A stretch of DNA of 64,000 bases from Pseudoalteromonas luteoviolacea (lineage in GTDB: Bacteria > Pseudomonadota > Gammaproteobacteria > Enterobacterales > Alteromonadaceae), in NCBI RefSeq assembly GCF_000814765.1, contig NZ_JWIC01000001.1, positions 62,001 through 126,000 of the forward strand, given 5' to 3'. The number at the start of each line of letters is the position of its first letter. The first letter of the stretch is position 1. Under the pieces are notes generated by a model. That model was given only the letters and a program-made list of their open reading frames with translations, did not search any database and was not told where the DNA came from. This document shows, piece after piece, positions 47,627 through 58,154 of this stretch. The translations under genes were made by a program, and so were the position numbers.

Positions 47627-48319
47627 ATGTGCCATAAACATACCAATCATTTAGCACATTTATTGGAGAATAATCGCCAATGGGCTAAGCGGACGCAAGC
47701 GCGTGATCCGGCGTTTTTTAAGACATTGTCGATGCAACAAAACCCCGATTACTTGTGGATAGGTTGTTCGGATTCTAGAGTACCTGCCAATGAAATTGTC
47801 GATCTTTTACCCGGCGAGTTATTTGTACATCGCAATGTAGCCAATGTGGTGGTGCATACGGATCATAATTGTTTGTCAGTCATGCAGTATGCCGTTGAAG
47901 TATTGAAAGTGAGCCACATTATGGTCGTAGGACATTATGGATGTGGTGGAGTCAAAGCGGCGCTGGATGGGGCCAAGTTTGGCTTAATCGATAATTGGCT
48001 GAGACATGTTGTTGATATCAAAGAAAAGCATCAGGCACTGTTACGTGAAGTCACTGAGGTTGAGCGCAGCAATGTATTATGCGAGCTGAATGTCATCGAG
48101 CAAGTGCGCAATGTTTGTCGCACGAGTATAGTGCAAGACGCATGGCAGCGCGGACAACAGCTAAAAGTGCATGGTTGGGTGTATGGGCTGGCAGATGGCC
48201 TACTTAACGAGTTGGTACCAGGCGTGAGCTCTCAATCTTGTTTGGCGATGAGCTATGAGCAATCTTTGCTCTCGTTAGTCACGCGTCATTTAGATAAGGC
48301 GGCTGAGCAAACAGTGTAA
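47627..48319 (+). CDS. can: Beta-class carbonic anhydrase
   Basis: Hydrates CO2 to bicarbonate for carboxylation reactions. 230 residues. Zinc ligands Cys47, His103, Cys106 with the Asp49-Arg51 dyad in IGCSDSRVPANE and GHYGCGGVKAAL; LPGELFVHRNVAN is conserved. GAGGAAAT precedes the ATG. Similar in size to E. coli Can (220). Confidence 0.95.
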   Translation: MCHKHTNHLAHLLENNRQWAKRTQARDPAFFKTLSMQQNPDYLWIGCSDSRVPANEIVDLLPGELFVHRNVANVVVHTDHNCLSVMQYAVEVLKVSHIMVVGHYGCGGVKAALDGAKFGLIDNWLRHVVDIKEKHQALLREVTEVERSNVLCELNVIEQVRNVCRTSIVQDAWQRGQQLKVHGWVYGLADGLLNELVPGVSSQSCLAMSYEQSLLSLVTRHLDKAAEQTV

Positions 48320-48497
48320 TCCACATGCAATAGCATTAAGTGTATTGCAGATGTTTGCCCTAGCCGCTTCGATGAATAGATTTAAGCTGAATATGACAGG
48401 CAAAAAACGCTTACTAAGTGGCGTGTGTGAAGTATGTTCAATAGACATACTTGGTCAACTAAACCGGAGTGATGCTGTTAAGATTACTAAGAGGTTG

Positions 48498-49379
48498 TTA
48501 TTTCCCTTTGTTGCACTCCTCGATTAGCCACTCAACAAAGGTTTCAATTTGATCGCGGTAATGACTTCCTGCGCTAAAGTGAATGAAAAAGTCGCCCCAA
48601 GGTAAATGGAAACTTAAATTATCCAGGGCAATGAGCTGACCTTGTTTGATACTATTATTAATAATAAAATCGGAGCTCATCGCTATACCGCCTTTCCCTT
48701 GGGCTATTTTAGCTGCTAACAACCCATGGCTTACGTGCTGAACTGTTAAGTTTCTAGGAATATCTAGCTTTTGTTGCTGTATCCAAATTAACCAATCTTG
48801 TCCGTTCTCGGAGCTTATGAGCGGGAAGTCTAATAAGGATTGCGGTCTTTTTAAGTCTAATTTCTTATAGATTTCTGGAGCGCAAACTGGAAACCAATAT
48901 TCCTCTCTGATCTGTTTGGTAATAAAGTTTGGTGGAGCAGGCCAGGCGCCGACTAAAACATCGTACTCTAATGGATCTGTTACTTCAGCTTCTCCTGTCA
49001 TTGAGAAGTCTATGCTAATGTCGGGGTGTAATTCATTAAACTCAGGTATTCTAGGTGCCATCCATTCTACCGCAATAGCGGTTTGTGCTATCACTTTGAG
49101 CTTAACATTCTTCTCCAGGATAAGATGGTCTGTGACCGTTTGCATTCGCTTAAAGCACTCTCTTATCACTGAGAAAAAAATATCACCATCTCCAGTCAAT
49201 GAAATTTTATTGTTGCTTCTTGTGAATAGCTTTTTGTCTAAAAATAATTCCAGTGACTTAATTTGATGACTAATTGCACTTTGGCTTACACATAGTTCTT
49301 GTGCAGCAAGGCTAAAGCTCAAATGCCTTGCAGTGGCTTCAAATGCTTGCATAGATTTCAATGGTGGTAGCTTACTCAC
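48498..49379 (-). CDS. LysR-family transcriptional regulator (GcvA-like)
   Basis: 293 residues starting at GTG with AAGGAAG just ahead. N-terminal winged helix-turn-helix (PPLKSMQAFEATARHLSFS, then AAQELCVSQSAISHQIKSLE) and LysR substrate domain from about 90. The start and helix are like GcvA/AmpR regulators. Divergent from an S41 peptidase gene 117 bases away, its likely target. Effector unknown. Confidence 0.9.
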   Translation of the reverse strand: MSKLPPLKSMQAFEATARHLSFSLAAQELCVSQSAISHQIKSLELFLDKKLFTRSNNKISLTGDGDIFFSVIRECFKRMQTVTDHLILEKNVKLKVIAQTAIAVEWMAPRIPEFNELHPDISIDFSMTGEAEVTDPLEYDVLVGAWPAPPNFITKQIREEYWFPVCAPEIYKKLDLKRPQSLLDFPLISSENGQDWLIWIQQQKLDIPRNLTVQHVSHGLLAAKIAQGKGGIAMSSDFIINNSIKQGQLIALDNLSFHLPWGDFFIHFSAGSHYRDQIETFVEWLIEECNKGK

Positions 49380-49496
49380 AATCTTCCTTATAAATTCTAT
49401 TCATGAGCATGTTAGTTCTTATCATTTTATTTCATGGGTTAAAGATTGTAAATTGAGATTGAAATTCTATAAAACTGTTTATAATTAGGGTATTAC

Positions 49497-50888
49497 ATGA
49501 TAAAAATATTGATTGTACTCGGTGTGGCTTTACTAATGGCCTGTTCATCGCCTCAACAAATTAATCAATCGAAAACGACATTAATTTCGATCAATGCACT
49601 AAAAAGTGATCTTATGCAGTTAAAGGAACTACTAGATAGTACCCACCCAGATCCCAGCTTTACGATGGATGTAGAAGCGGCGAAGTTACATATAGATAAA
49701 TTGTCAGAGGAGCTTGATGCTCCACTTAACCAATTTGAAGCATGGAAATATATGTCTCAACTCAATCCATTTTTCTCTGATGGTCATATGGCAATTTTTT
49801 ATCCCGAATTAGATAAAAGCTATAACCAGCATATTGAAAACAGGGGACAACTTTTTCCTATTGATATACGGATCAGTAAATCGAATAAGCTTTACGTCAA
49901 TACCAACAAATACGAGTCACTTGATATAAATTTGGGTGATGAAATAACTAAGATCAATGGCAGTGCTGCAAGTGATGTGGTTGACACAATTTTAAGCCGG
50001 ATGCATGGTGATTCTTTAATTCATCGTCAAGCCCTGGCTTCAGATAGGTTTGCTAAAATGTTTTGGCTAATGTACGGCGACTCAGGTGATTATCACTTTG
50101 AGATATACAGTGGCTCTAAGCGACGAGAGGCTGTGATTGATGGCGTCTTTGGCGAGCGTGATAAATCTACCTTCACCATTGATGACTTTGCCAGTCGGAA
50201 GATCTTAAATAACAATATTGGCTATTTGCGTATTGATAGATTCTATTACCCTCCTTACCTTGAAGAGTCATTTTTTAAATTTATGGAAGAAACCTGGTTG
50301 GCATTTAAGCAAGAAAAAGTGCAAGACGTCATTATAGATGTACGCACCAACCCCGGTGGAACGGACCATTACTGGCAAGGAGGCATTGCGCCTTATGTTG
50401 CCTCAAAGCCATTTCCATTTATATCTAAATTTAAAATTCGCCTCACCGAACGCAATTTAAAGCTTGGGCCAGTAAAAGGCGAATTAGGCTCTATAGTGAG
50501 TGGTCCATATGAACCGCTTATACCTGTCTCGGGGAAAGAAAATCATAAAATTCCCGGTAAAGCATATTTATTAATGGGGCCATTGAGTTACTCATCAACA
50601 ATTTTGTTTTTAACTGCATTTCAAGATGCTGAACAAGCCGTAATTGTCGGTCAGCGAACAGGGGGGAGGTCATGTACGACTGGTAGAATTCAACCATTTC
50701 AATTGGCTGGGTCAAAACTGGAAGTTACCATACCAACCGCAATATTTACTCGTTCGGCCGGCGCAGTGAAATGTCATGACCCGATAGAGCCGGATATAGT
50801 CTTACCCATAAACGCGGCTGAGCCTGGCAATTCAATTGCTGAGTTAGAGAAAATAATTATGAAGCGACGAATTAAAAGTTCACTCTAA
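49497..50888 (+). CDS. S41-family peptidase-like lipoprotein
   Basis: 463 residues. Lipobox LMAC (Cys16) marks a lipoprotein. A helical N-terminal region, a PDZ-like middle (LDINLGDEITKINGSAA) and an S41 core with VIIDVRTNPGGTDHYW and MGPLSYSST, where the Ser of SYSST is the probable nucleophile, and VGQRTGGRSC. S41 enzymes (tail-specific protease fold) cleave C-termini; this divergent kind is often annotated as a hypothetical peptidase. Control by the adjacent LysR is likely. More AT-rich than its neighbours. Confidence 0.82.
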   Translation: MIKILIVLGVALLMACSSPQQINQSKTTLISINALKSDLMQLKELLDSTHPDPSFTMDVEAAKLHIDKLSEELDAPLNQFEAWKYMSQLNPFFSDGHMAIFYPELDKSYNQHIENRGQLFPIDIRISKSNKLYVNTNKYESLDINLGDEITKINGSAASDVVDTILSRMHGDSLIHRQALASDRFAKMFWLMYGDSGDYHFEIYSGSKRREAVIDGVFGERDKSTFTIDDFASRKILNNNIGYLRIDRFYYPPYLEESFFKFMEETWLAFKQEKVQDVIIDVRTNPGGTDHYWQGGIAPYVASKPFPFISKFKIRLTERNLKLGPVKGELGSIVSGPYEPLIPVSGKENHKIPGKAYLLMGPLSYSSTILFLTAFQDAEQAVIVGQRTGGRSCTTGRIQPFQLAGSKLEVTIPTAIFTRSAGAVKCHDPIEPDIVLPINAAEPGNSIAELEKIIMKRRIKSSL

Positions 50889-51301
50889 GATATTTTTCAC
50901 TGAAGTAATCGTTTAACTATTCTTTATTTTATATTTTGGTTTCGCCACGGGGATTTAGTACAGGGACAAACTAGAGATTTACTCATACTAATATTAAACA
51001 TGGGTGAGAAAGTTAGTTTCGTCAGTTTGTCCTAGAGTGAACATTTCTTAAATATATTCAGTGAATATTTAGACGCACTTTAATTTTCCAAAAAGGGTAA
51101 TCAAAGACTGATACCAAAAGTCCTTAGTTTCTCATTTGGACCAACTTGATTTTTGAGACGTTACAGTGATAGGACTTACTATCGTGGTGGAGGCTATCAT
51201 CGATGTGACAAGCCAAGGTGGCACTCTATTTTGTATTTCAGTCTTATTCACATAAAGCACGTTAAACAACGTGCTCGATGTATTTTTCAAAACTTAAAGT
51301 C
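50889..51301. other. Gene-free region with inverted repeat between S41 gene and ubiK
   Basis: 413 bases without a supported gene. GGACAAACT (50964-50972) recurs inverted as AGTTTGTCC (51024-51032). A short 83-codon frame at 51153-51404 crosses ubiK and is not credible. It may be the residue of a small mobile element. Confidence 0.4.
51256..51275 (-). terminator. Hairpin after ubiK
   Basis: AGCACGTT and AACGTGCT form an 8-pair perfect stem with a 4-base loop, 26 bases after the ubiK stop on the minus strand. Only TTT follows, so termination is weak. Confidence 0.45.
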
Positions 51302-51565
51302 TTATTCAGCGTCGCTTTGCTTTTCTAGTTTTGCTTCTAATTCTGCTACTTTGGCTTCTAGCTCAGTAAGCTTTTCACGTGTTCTGATCAACACTTTACT
51401 TTGAATATCAAACTCTTCACGGCTAACAAAATCCATTTCGGTCAATTTTGTTTGAATTGCTTGCTTGGTTTTTGCTTCGAACGTTTCTGCTAAATTACGC
51501 ACACCTTGTGGCATGTTGCTTGAGATCTGTTTTGCGATCTCTTCGATTTTTGCTGGGTTTATCAT
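51302..51565 (-). CDS. ubiK: UbiK, ubiquinone biosynthesis accessory factor
   Basis: 87 residues of the BMFP (YqiC) family: starts MINPAKIEEIAKQISSNMP and ends in a Leu/Glu-rich coiled coil (about 55-84). UbiK works with UbiJ in the ubiquinone assembly complex. Complete for the family. Divergent from rep. Confidence 0.93.
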   Translation of the reverse strand: MINPAKIEEIAKQISSNMPQGVRNLAETFEAKTKQAIQTKLTEMDFVSREEFDIQSKVLIRTREKLTELEAKVAELEAKLEKQSDAE

Positions 51566-51753
51566 GTCAGTGCCTTATAGCTAGTTAATGCGCAATATCT
51601 TACCGTAAACCGCCATGTCGATAAACGCATTTTAATCTGTCTTACGTATCTAACCGCCTTAATGTTTAATCATAATCAAAACATTGCAAATTGGTATTGT
51701 GGCATTAATAAGATAAACTAGGCGGCTCCAGTTACTCAGGGTACTCGCCTTTT

Positions 51754-53766
51754 ATGAAACTCAATCCCAAACAAGATGAAGCCGTTAAATATATTAGTGG
51801 TCCATGCCTCGTATTGGCAGGGGCAGGTTCAGGAAAAACCCGTGTGATCACGAATAAAATTGCATATTTGGTTCAGCAATGTGAATACAAAGCGCGCAAT
51901 ATTGCCGCGGTAACTTTCACTAACAAAGCGGCCAAAGAGATGCGAGAGCGTGTATCACAGACGCTTGGGAAGCAAGACGCAAAAGGCTTATGGATCTCGA
52001 CATTTCATACCTTGGGATTGAACATCATCAAAAAGGAAGTAAAAACTCTGGGCTTTAAACCTGGATTTTCACTGTTTGATGATCAAGATACCAATCAGTT
52101 GCTCTCAGAGTTGACTGAAAAAGAGCTGGAAAAAGACAAAGACTTGCTTAATTTGCTGAAGATGCAGATCGGTAACTGGAAAAATGATCTGATATTACCT
52201 GAGCGTGCCATTAGAGAAGCCCGTGAACCGCAAAAAGCACTTTTTGCGCAGTTGTATGCTCGCTATCAAACACAGCTGAGAGCCTATAACGCTTTAGACT
52301 TTGATGATCTGATCATGGTTCCAACGCTATTGTTAGGGAGCTCAGCGCAAGTGAGAGAGCGCTGGCAAAATCAGTTTAGATACTTGCTAGTGGATGAGTA
52401 TCAAGATACCAATACCAGTCAATATCAACTGGTTAAATTACTTGTAGGTGAGCGTGCTCGGTTTACGGTGGTCGGCGATGATGATCAGTCGATTTACTCA
52501 TGGCGTGGTGCAAAACCGCAAAACTTGGTGTTGCTGAGCAAAGACTATCCTGGACTGCGGTTGATCAAACTGGAGCAAAATTACCGAAGTGCAGGTCGTA
52601 TATTGAAGTCTGCGAATATCCTGATTGCCAATAACCCCCATGAATTTGATAAAAAGCTATTCAGTGAATTGGGCTATGGTGATCCTCTGCGTGTGATTGC
52701 CACCCGTGATGAAGAGCATGAAGCTGAGCGAGTGGTGGCAGAAATCATTTCGCATAAATTTATGAAGCGTACCAGCTATAAAGACTATGCCATTTTATAT
52801 CGAGGCAACCACCAAGCGCGCGTGTTTGAAAAAGCCCTCATGGCTAACCGCATTCCTTATAAGATCAGTGGCGGCATGTCATTTTTTGCTCGCAGTGAAA
52901 TCAAAGACATCATGGCTTATTTACGTCTCTTGGTAAACCAAGATGATGACAATGCATTTTTGCGCATCGTTAACACGCCAAGACGAGAAATTGGTCCTGT
53001 GACGCTCGAAAAGCTCGGCAGTTTGGCGAATGACAAACATATTAGCTTGTTTGAGGCGTGCTTTGATAGTGACCTAACACAGCGTTTGACTGGCAAAGGG
53101 TACAATGCGTTGGCGGGCTTTGCGCGTTGGGTGGTGGAGTTGAGTGATCGTGCTGTACGAGGAGATACGCTCGAAGCGGTGAAAGATATGATCCGTGAGA
53201 TCAATTATGAGACCTATTTATACGAATCTTCACCCAGCGCAAAAGCAGCAGAAATGCGCATGAAAAATGTCTCTGAATTGTATCGTTGGATCAGTGACAT
53301 GCTCACAGGGGATGCAGATAATCCCCCGATGACCTTATCTGAAGTAGTGACTAAGCTTACGCTCAGAGATATGTTAGAGCGTAATGAAGAAGAAGATGAG
53401 AGCGATGCTGTACAGCTATTGACTTTACATGCTTCAAAAGGTCTGGAATATCCGCATGTCTTTATGGTGGGAATGGAAGAAGGGTTATTGCCACACCAAA
53501 CCAGTATTGATGAAGACAATGTAGAAGAGGAACGGCGCTTGGCTTATGTAGGGATCACCCGTGCCCAGCAGACGCTGACGCTCACTTATGCAAAATCTCG
53601 TCGTCAGTTTGGTGAGCAAATAACACCAGAGCTGAGTCGCTTTGTACAAGAATTACCGCAAGATGATCTTCAGTTTGAAGGCAAAAAAGCGGTGGTGTCA
53701 CAATCAGAGAGAATGGAAAAAGGCCAGGCGCGCGTGGCCAATTTACGTGCGATGTTAAAACGTTAG
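51754..53766 (+). CDS. rep: Rep, ATP-dependent DNA helicase
   Basis: Superfamily 1A 3'-5' helicase that helps the replisome past bound proteins. 670 residues (E. coli 673) and collinear with it: Walker [79 protein letters not shown]. Its last 12 bases overlap the end of the GGDEF gene on the opposite strand. Confidence 0.97.
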   Translation: MKLNPKQDEAVKYISGPCLVLAGAGSGKTRVITNKIAYLVQQCEYKARNIAAVTFTNKAAKEMRERVSQTLGKQDAKGLWISTFHTLGLNIIKKEVKTLGFKPGFSLFDDQDTNQLLSELTEKELEKDKDLLNLLKMQIGNWKNDLILPERAIREAREPQKALFAQLYARYQTQLRAYNALDFDDLIMVPTLLLGSSAQVRERWQNQFRYLLVDEYQDTNTSQYQLVKLLVGERARFTVVGDDDQSIYSWRGAKPQNLVLLSKDYPGLRLIKLEQNYRSAGRILKSANILIANNPHEFDKKLFSELGYGDPLRVIATRDEEHEAERVVAEIISHKFMKRTSYKDYAILYRGNHQARVFEKALMANRIPYKISGGMSFFARSEIKDIMAYLRLLVNQDDDNAFLRIVNTPRREIGPVTLEKLGSLANDKHISLFEACFDSDLTQRLTGKGYNALAGFARWVVELSDRAVRGDTLEAVKDMIREINYETYLYESSPSAKAAEMRMKNVSELYRWISDMLTGDADNPPMTLSEVVTKLTLRDMLERNEEEDESDAVQLLTLHASKGLEYPHVFMVGMEEGLLPHQTSIDEDNVEEERRLAYVGITRAQQTLTLTYAKSRRQFGEQITPELSRFVQELPQDDLQFEGKKAVVSQSERMEKGQARVANLRAMLKR

Positions 53767-56325
53767 AGTTTCTTGCTCGTCGATACCAGTGATGTTTTGA
53801 CGAGCACTCTTTAAATTTTGCTGTTTGCCAAAAAACAGTTTTAACCCATGTTTTTCCAGTAAACTTCTAAAGTTTAAAATAGCAGGCCCTTTGGCGATAA
53901 CCTGAATCGATTTTAATTTGGTGATCGCTAAAATGCCTTGTAATTGAATATCGTAACTGTTTTGTTGTAGCACGCGCTTACTGAATACTGAACTTAGTAA
54001 AACATATTTAAAATCAATACTACTCAAAAAAGCCAAATCACATCGCTCTTTGGCGAAATCATTGAGGCCAATATTGACGCCTAATTGTGGCAGCTCTTTG
54101 AGGTTTTCTAACTGTACGCTAGATGCATAGCGTACCTCATTTTCATCAAACATTAGGCACAGCTGCGTATCATTGAGGCTGAGCAACTGTTCTAAAGTTG
54201 AAAAAGCAGAAGATTCTAAAATGATCGTTGAACATGCGAAAAGCACGTCTTGATCATAGCTTTGGGCAATCTTTAAGGCTTTTTCTAACAACCCTAGTTC
54301 TATGTCTAAATGCTCATCTTTCGCGGCCGCAAACTTCTTCAATACATCAAAACTGGTGCTCCCTAGTACGGGGTGCTCGCCAAACGCTTCTAAGGTAATA
54401 ATATGTGATGCGTGATTGGTAAAATCAACGATGTCGGTACTTCTAAAGTGCGTCGGTAAGGCCGTTAAATGGTGTTGCTCTTCCGGTTTATTTGTACTCC
54501 CTGCAGAAGCGGTGAGTAGCGGATGATAAAACTCATAACGACCGCGGCCAGCATTTTTTGCATAGTACATCGCGGCATCAGCATCACGAATAATTTCATC
54601 GGTATTTTTGTAATTTTTATTGCTGTAGGTAATGCCAATACTGGCACCACTTTGCATACAAACCCCTTTCATGCAGAAAGGCTGCTGCATCACTCGAATG
54701 AGTCGCTTTGCCACATCTTCCGCTTGTTGTTTGTCCGTGAGATGATCGAGCAAAATGACAAATTCATCACCGGCGAGGCGTGCAAGCAGGTCGTGCTCGC
54801 GGATACACTCTGAAAATGCCGTGCTGACCCAGATTAAGAATTGATCGCCAGCTTGGTGCCCCAGTTCATCATTGATCACTTTAAACTTGTCTAGATCAAT
54901 AAAGAGCACCGCAAAGTTATGCTCAGGGTATCGCTGGTACTTTTGCAGCGTTTTTTCAAGCTGAGTTAAAAAAAGGCTGCGGTTCGGCAATGATGTAAGT
55001 GGATCGTGGTGTGCATCATGATAAAGCTGCTGCTCAATTTTCTTACGTTCTTCAATTTGCATTTGTAGGTGTAAGTTTGTCTGACGCAATGCTTTGGTTT
55101 TTTCGGCTACGCGATGTTCCAACTCTTGGTTGCTCGCTTTGAGCGCTTGATTCGCTAAATGCGTTTGTAAAACAGATGCAATTTGGTTGGATACGAACGA
55201 GATCAGTTCAACATCTTCATGATTATATTCGTATTCATGGTTATAAGCTTGGCAAGCTATTAACCCAATAACCCCTTTGGCGGTTTTGAGTGGCGCACCT
55301 AACCAGCTGGTGGCCGTTTCCAAATCATCATAGTCAAGAGGACGTCGCACCACACCACCGTCTATCAAAATTGCAGCACGCTGTGTGTCTATCAGCTGAC
55401 TGCGCTCTGTGGTGATCACAAGTTCACTGTAGCCTTTGGCAAAAGGCCGTGGTCGATACTCAGTGACTTCATCGACGCAATAAGGGAAGCTCAACCAATT
55501 AGAGCCGGTATCGTGCAAAGCAATGTAGAGATTATTCGCAAAAGTAATGGAGCGAATTATTTTATGAACCTGTTTATATACATCATCGATATCACTAAAT
55601 TGAGTTGCCAATTCAGAAATCTTAAATAATATTTGCTGTCGCTCTAGTGCCCGTTTACGTTGTTCTATTTCTTTATTGAGTGCGTCGTTACTTTGCATTA
55701 ATGCACGAGTACGGATCTTAACTTCAGACTCTAGCAATTCACGCTTTTTAACACGCTCAATGGCTGTTGCTAGGTACAAAGACATCACCTCAAGAAGCTC
55801 AATTTGATGTTCACTATAAGCTTGTTGAGGTCGATAACTTTGCGAGACCATTACGCCAATAATATTTTTATCCCGGAATATTGGTACGCCTACCCAGTGT
55901 TCTGCGGGGCTACCCAAGGCTTTGAATTTGCAGTCATCTATCATTTGCTGCATTTCATCCTTGGTTAAATACAAAACCTTTTTGGTATTAAATACATACC
56001 CTGTGACACCCTGATCAAAATGATGCGATTCATGGAGTGGCACTGAGATCCCGTCTTTTTCGTCGACGAAATAGGAAAGCTCTAAGGTTTGGGTAAATTG
56101 GTTCTGTAATACAACATAAAAGCTTTTGCTTGGTAAATGTTGCTCTAAAATGCTGTGGATAGCAGGGTATAGAAGGGTCAGCTCGGCAACTGTGCTAGCC
56201 TGCTCAGAAAGCTGTATCAAGGCATGTTGCAAGTGATAGTTTTGTTTGTATTTTTTCAGCAAGGACTCTAAGCGGCGATTCTTTCGAGTAAGCTTGCGAA
56301 TTGCAACGTCGTTTGGATCTTCCAA
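53755..56325 (-). CDS. GAF-GAF-GGDEF protein with degenerate EAL domain
   Basis: 856-residue cytoplasmic protein with no membrane span. Coiled coil 1-30; GAF domain about 35-190 ending in [13 protein letters not shown]; coiled coil; second GAF about 235-390; coiled coil 395-435; GGDEF domain about 436-595 with LAGDEF at 517-522 (AGDEF replaces GGDEF, still compatible with activity) and DPLTSLPNR start; a C-terminal region (about 620-850) in which EAL, DFG-like and other catalytic motifs are not found. Makes c-di-GMP if active; inputs through GAF ligands. Confidence 0.85.
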   Translation of the reverse strand: MEDPNDVAIRKLTRKNRRLESLLKKYKQNYHLQHALIQLSEQASTVAELTLLYPAIHSILEQHLPSKSFYVVLQNQFTQTLELSYFVDEKDGISVPLHESHHFDQGVTGYVFNTKKVLYLTKDEMQQMIDDCKFKALGSPAEHWVGVPIFRDKNIIGVMVSQSYRPQQAYSEHQIELLEVMSLYLATAIERVKKRELLESEVKIRTRALMQSNDALNKEIEQRKRALERQQILFKISELATQFSDIDDVYKQVHKIIRSITFANNLYIALHDTGSNWLSFPYCVDEVTEYRPRPFAKGYSELVITTERSQLIDTQRAAILIDGGVVRRPLDYDDLETATSWLGAPLKTAKGVIGLIACQAYNHEYEYNHEDVELISFVSNQIASVLQTHLANQALKASNQELEHRVAEKTKALRQTNLHLQMQIEERKKIEQQLYHDAHHDPLTSLPNRSLFLTQLEKTLQKYQRYPEHNFAVLFIDLDKFKVINDELGHQAGDQFLIWVSTAFSECIREHDLLARLAGDEFVILLDHLTDKQQAEDVAKRLIRVMQQPFCMKGVCMQSGASIGITYSNKNYKNTDEIIRDADAAMYYAKNAGRGRYEFYHPLLTASAGSTNKPEEQHHLTALPTHFRSTDIVDFTNHASHIITLEAFGEHPVLGSTSFDVLKKFAAAKDEHLDIELGLLEKALKIAQSYDQDVLFACSTIILESSAFSTLEQLLSLNDTQLCLMFDENEVRYASSVQLENLKELPQLGVNIGLNDFAKERCDLAFLSSIDFKYVLLSSVFSKRVLQQNSYDIQLQGILAITKLKSIQVIAKGPAILNFRSLLEKHGLKLFFGKQQNLKSARQNITGIDEQETLTF

Positions 56326-56440
56326 TGATTAAACCAAAGGCTATTATTGTTTATTTATTAAACTTTATATTTTCACTTTTGACTTTAGGGGTCAAGTGTA
56401 AAATGTTAATTCAATTCTATGATAAACATTTTGCCTTAAT

Positions 56441-56475
56441 AGAGACAAATAAGCGAGTATTTGTCTCTGTTTTTT
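56441..56475 (+). terminator. Perfect terminator facing right, after cytochrome c5 gene
   Basis: AGAGACAAATA (56441-56451) pairs with TATTTGTCTCT (56458-56468), then GTTTTTT. The U-tract reads on the plus strand, though both flanking genes are on the minus strand; on the minus strand the same stem ends the c5 transcript without a U-tract. Confidence 0.65.
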
Positions 56476-56484
56476 ATACGACTT

Positions 56485-56874
56485 CTATTTGAGCATAAAG
56501 TCGATAGCGGCTTGTATTTCATCGTCACTACAGTCCATACACGTGCCCTTTGGTGGCATCGCATTGAATCCATTTATCGCGTGATCAAGTAATACGTCAG
56601 CGCCTTTACTTAAACGGGTCGCCCATTCATCTGCTGTTTTAGGCGCGCCAAGTGCCCCTGTACCGTGACAAGCAAAACAAGATGCTTGATATATTTGCTC
56701 ACCAGAGCGAGGGCCTGATGGGGCTGCGGCTGCCGTATCTTCAGCACCGGCTAAGTAGACTGAACCTATTGGGGCTAAACGCTTTTTGATGGCTTCTTCG
56801 GTTAGAGAATTATCATACGGCTGGGCGACGGTGGCCGTGGATAGCATTAAGAGTGCTGCTGACAGTTTCTTCAT
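56485..56874 (-). CDS. Cytochrome c5
   Basis: 129-residue periplasmic monohaem cytochrome. Signal peptide (cleavage after about VAQ), haem site CFACHG in YQASCFACHGTGA, Met ligand in NAMPPKG, and the disulphide pair CMDC near the end, which is a mark of the c5 class. Electron carrier, often to terminal oxidases. Single gene with hairpin downstream. Confidence 0.93.
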   Translation of the reverse strand: MKKLSAALLMLSTATVAQPYDNSLTEEAIKKRLAPIGSVYLAGAEDTAAAAPSGPRSGEQIYQASCFACHGTGALGAPKTADEWATRLSKGADVLLDHAINGFNAMPPKGTCMDCSDDEIQAAIDFMLK

Positions 56875-57080
56875 TTACCTTGCTCACTTCAAATTTAATG
56901 TCTTCGATCACGAAGCACGACGGATGACGGTTCCTAATTGAGTATAACGTCACCACCTAATTAGTTAAAATTTAAACTTGATCTTAAGCGTATAAAAAAC
57001 AAATTTTATTGCGTTAGGGCAAAGATTTGGTCATTTGTGCTTAAAACCAAGCAAATTTTTTGGAGCAAAAGACTGACTTG

Positions 57081-57734
57081 TTAAGCGATCAGTTGAGCGA
57101 GACGTACAATCGCTTTTTCGATACCCGCGGAGGCTTCACTGATGTTGCTTGCTAACATGTAAGCGGGCGTACTGATAACTTTTTGTTGTTCGTCTACAAC
57201 GATATCCGTAACAGCACAGTCTACGTGCGTGGCACCAAGTGCATTCACCGCGGCGGCGGTATCAGCATCATTACCTATCGTGGCTTTGGTACCTGTTTGG
57301 TGAATATGGCCTATGAGTGCGGGTGCAATGCACAGATATGTAATTGGTTTGTTTTGCGCATTAAATTGTTGGCATACAGACTTGAGCGAGTCGAGTATCT
57401 GAGACTCAGCGCCTTTAAAAGCAAAATCCGACAAGTTTTTAGCGACGCCAAAGCCACCAGGGATCACTAGTGCTGCAAACTCATCGACATTAAGCTGCGC
57501 CAGATCGGTGATATCACCTCGCGCAATGCGTGCGGCCTCGGTCAATACATTGCGAGACTCAGCTTGCTCCTCACCTGTGATGTGATTGATGACGTGGTGC
57601 TGGTCAATGTTTGGTGCAAAACAACGATAGGCGATGTTTTGTTGTTCTAGGTGCAGCATGGTCAACACTGATTCATGGATCTCAGCACCGTCAAATACCC
57701 CACAACCACTAAAAATGATTGCTACTTGTTTCAT
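57081..57734 (-). CDS. elbB: ElbB, DJ-1/PfpI-family glyoxalase
   Basis: 217 residues with the family start IIFSGCGVFDGAEIHESV and the conserved VIPGGFGVAKNLSDFAFKG; nucleophile Cys in TYLCIAPAL. E. coli ElbB has glyoxalase III activity in vitro and was linked to isoprenoid synthesis; its role is not settled. A 420-base region separates it from polA. Confidence 0.92.
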   Translation of the reverse strand: MKQVAIIFSGCGVFDGAEIHESVLTMLHLEQQNIAYRCFAPNIDQHHVINHITGEEQAESRNVLTEAARIARGDITDLAQLNVDEFAALVIPGGFGVAKNLSDFAFKGAESQILDSLKSVCQQFNAQNKPITYLCIAPALIGHIHQTGTKATIGNDADTAAAVNALGATHVDCAVTDIVVDEQQKVISTPAYMLASNISEASAGIEKAIVRLAQLIA

Positions 57735-58154
57735 TTGTTATCTCCTAAGGCTTATTGTGCCTGCTATATTCAATGTAAGAATGTCAACTGTGAAAAAAAA
57801 TATAAAGGATCTGCTTTGATCTTTGATCAATTATGTTAGTATACGCGTCCGCTCGAAATAACGGGTCGTTTTATCACCAGTTTTCTAGGGTGAAAAATAC
57901 ATGAGTTATGACATTTCCACAAATTGATATGGTGGTGTTCAAGATTTCTCTTTTGTATTTTACATTATTTATCAGTTATTTATATTTGTTTGGTCACTAG
58001 CTTTATTTTATCGCTGGTGCTTTTCTTGTGTTTATCTACAAAGTTATCCACAGTTTTTCCTTGCTAAGTTTCATTGCACTCCTCTCGTTTTATGCTATGC
58101 CTTGTGGCATCCTTAGCAAGTTATTAAATTTCTTTTATTAGGATCCAAAATATT
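57735..58154 (+). other. Gene-free region before polA
   Basis: 420 bases containing a likely polA promoter (near 57815-57842, TTTGAT and TAGTAT with 16 bases between, low confidence) and two DnaA boxes listed separately. A 30-codon frame at 57908 lacks a well-placed ribosome site. Confidence 0.4.
58032..58052 (+). promoter_or_regulatory. Tandem DnaA boxes upstream of polA
   Basis: TTATCTACA (58032-58040) and the consensus TTATCCACA (58044-58052), same orientation, three bases apart. About 100 bases before the polA start. In E. coli DnaA stimulates polA expression through boxes in its promoter region. Confidence 0.6.

Noticed and set aside
51153..51404. 83-codon frame before and across ubiK
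   Set aside because: Ends inside ubiK antisense, basic and Ser-rich with no likeness; not treated as a gene or transposase remnant.
57908..58000. 30-codon hydrophobic frame before polA
   Set aside because: Nearest AG-rich stretch is about 17 bases from the ATG; more likely chance in AT-rich DNA.
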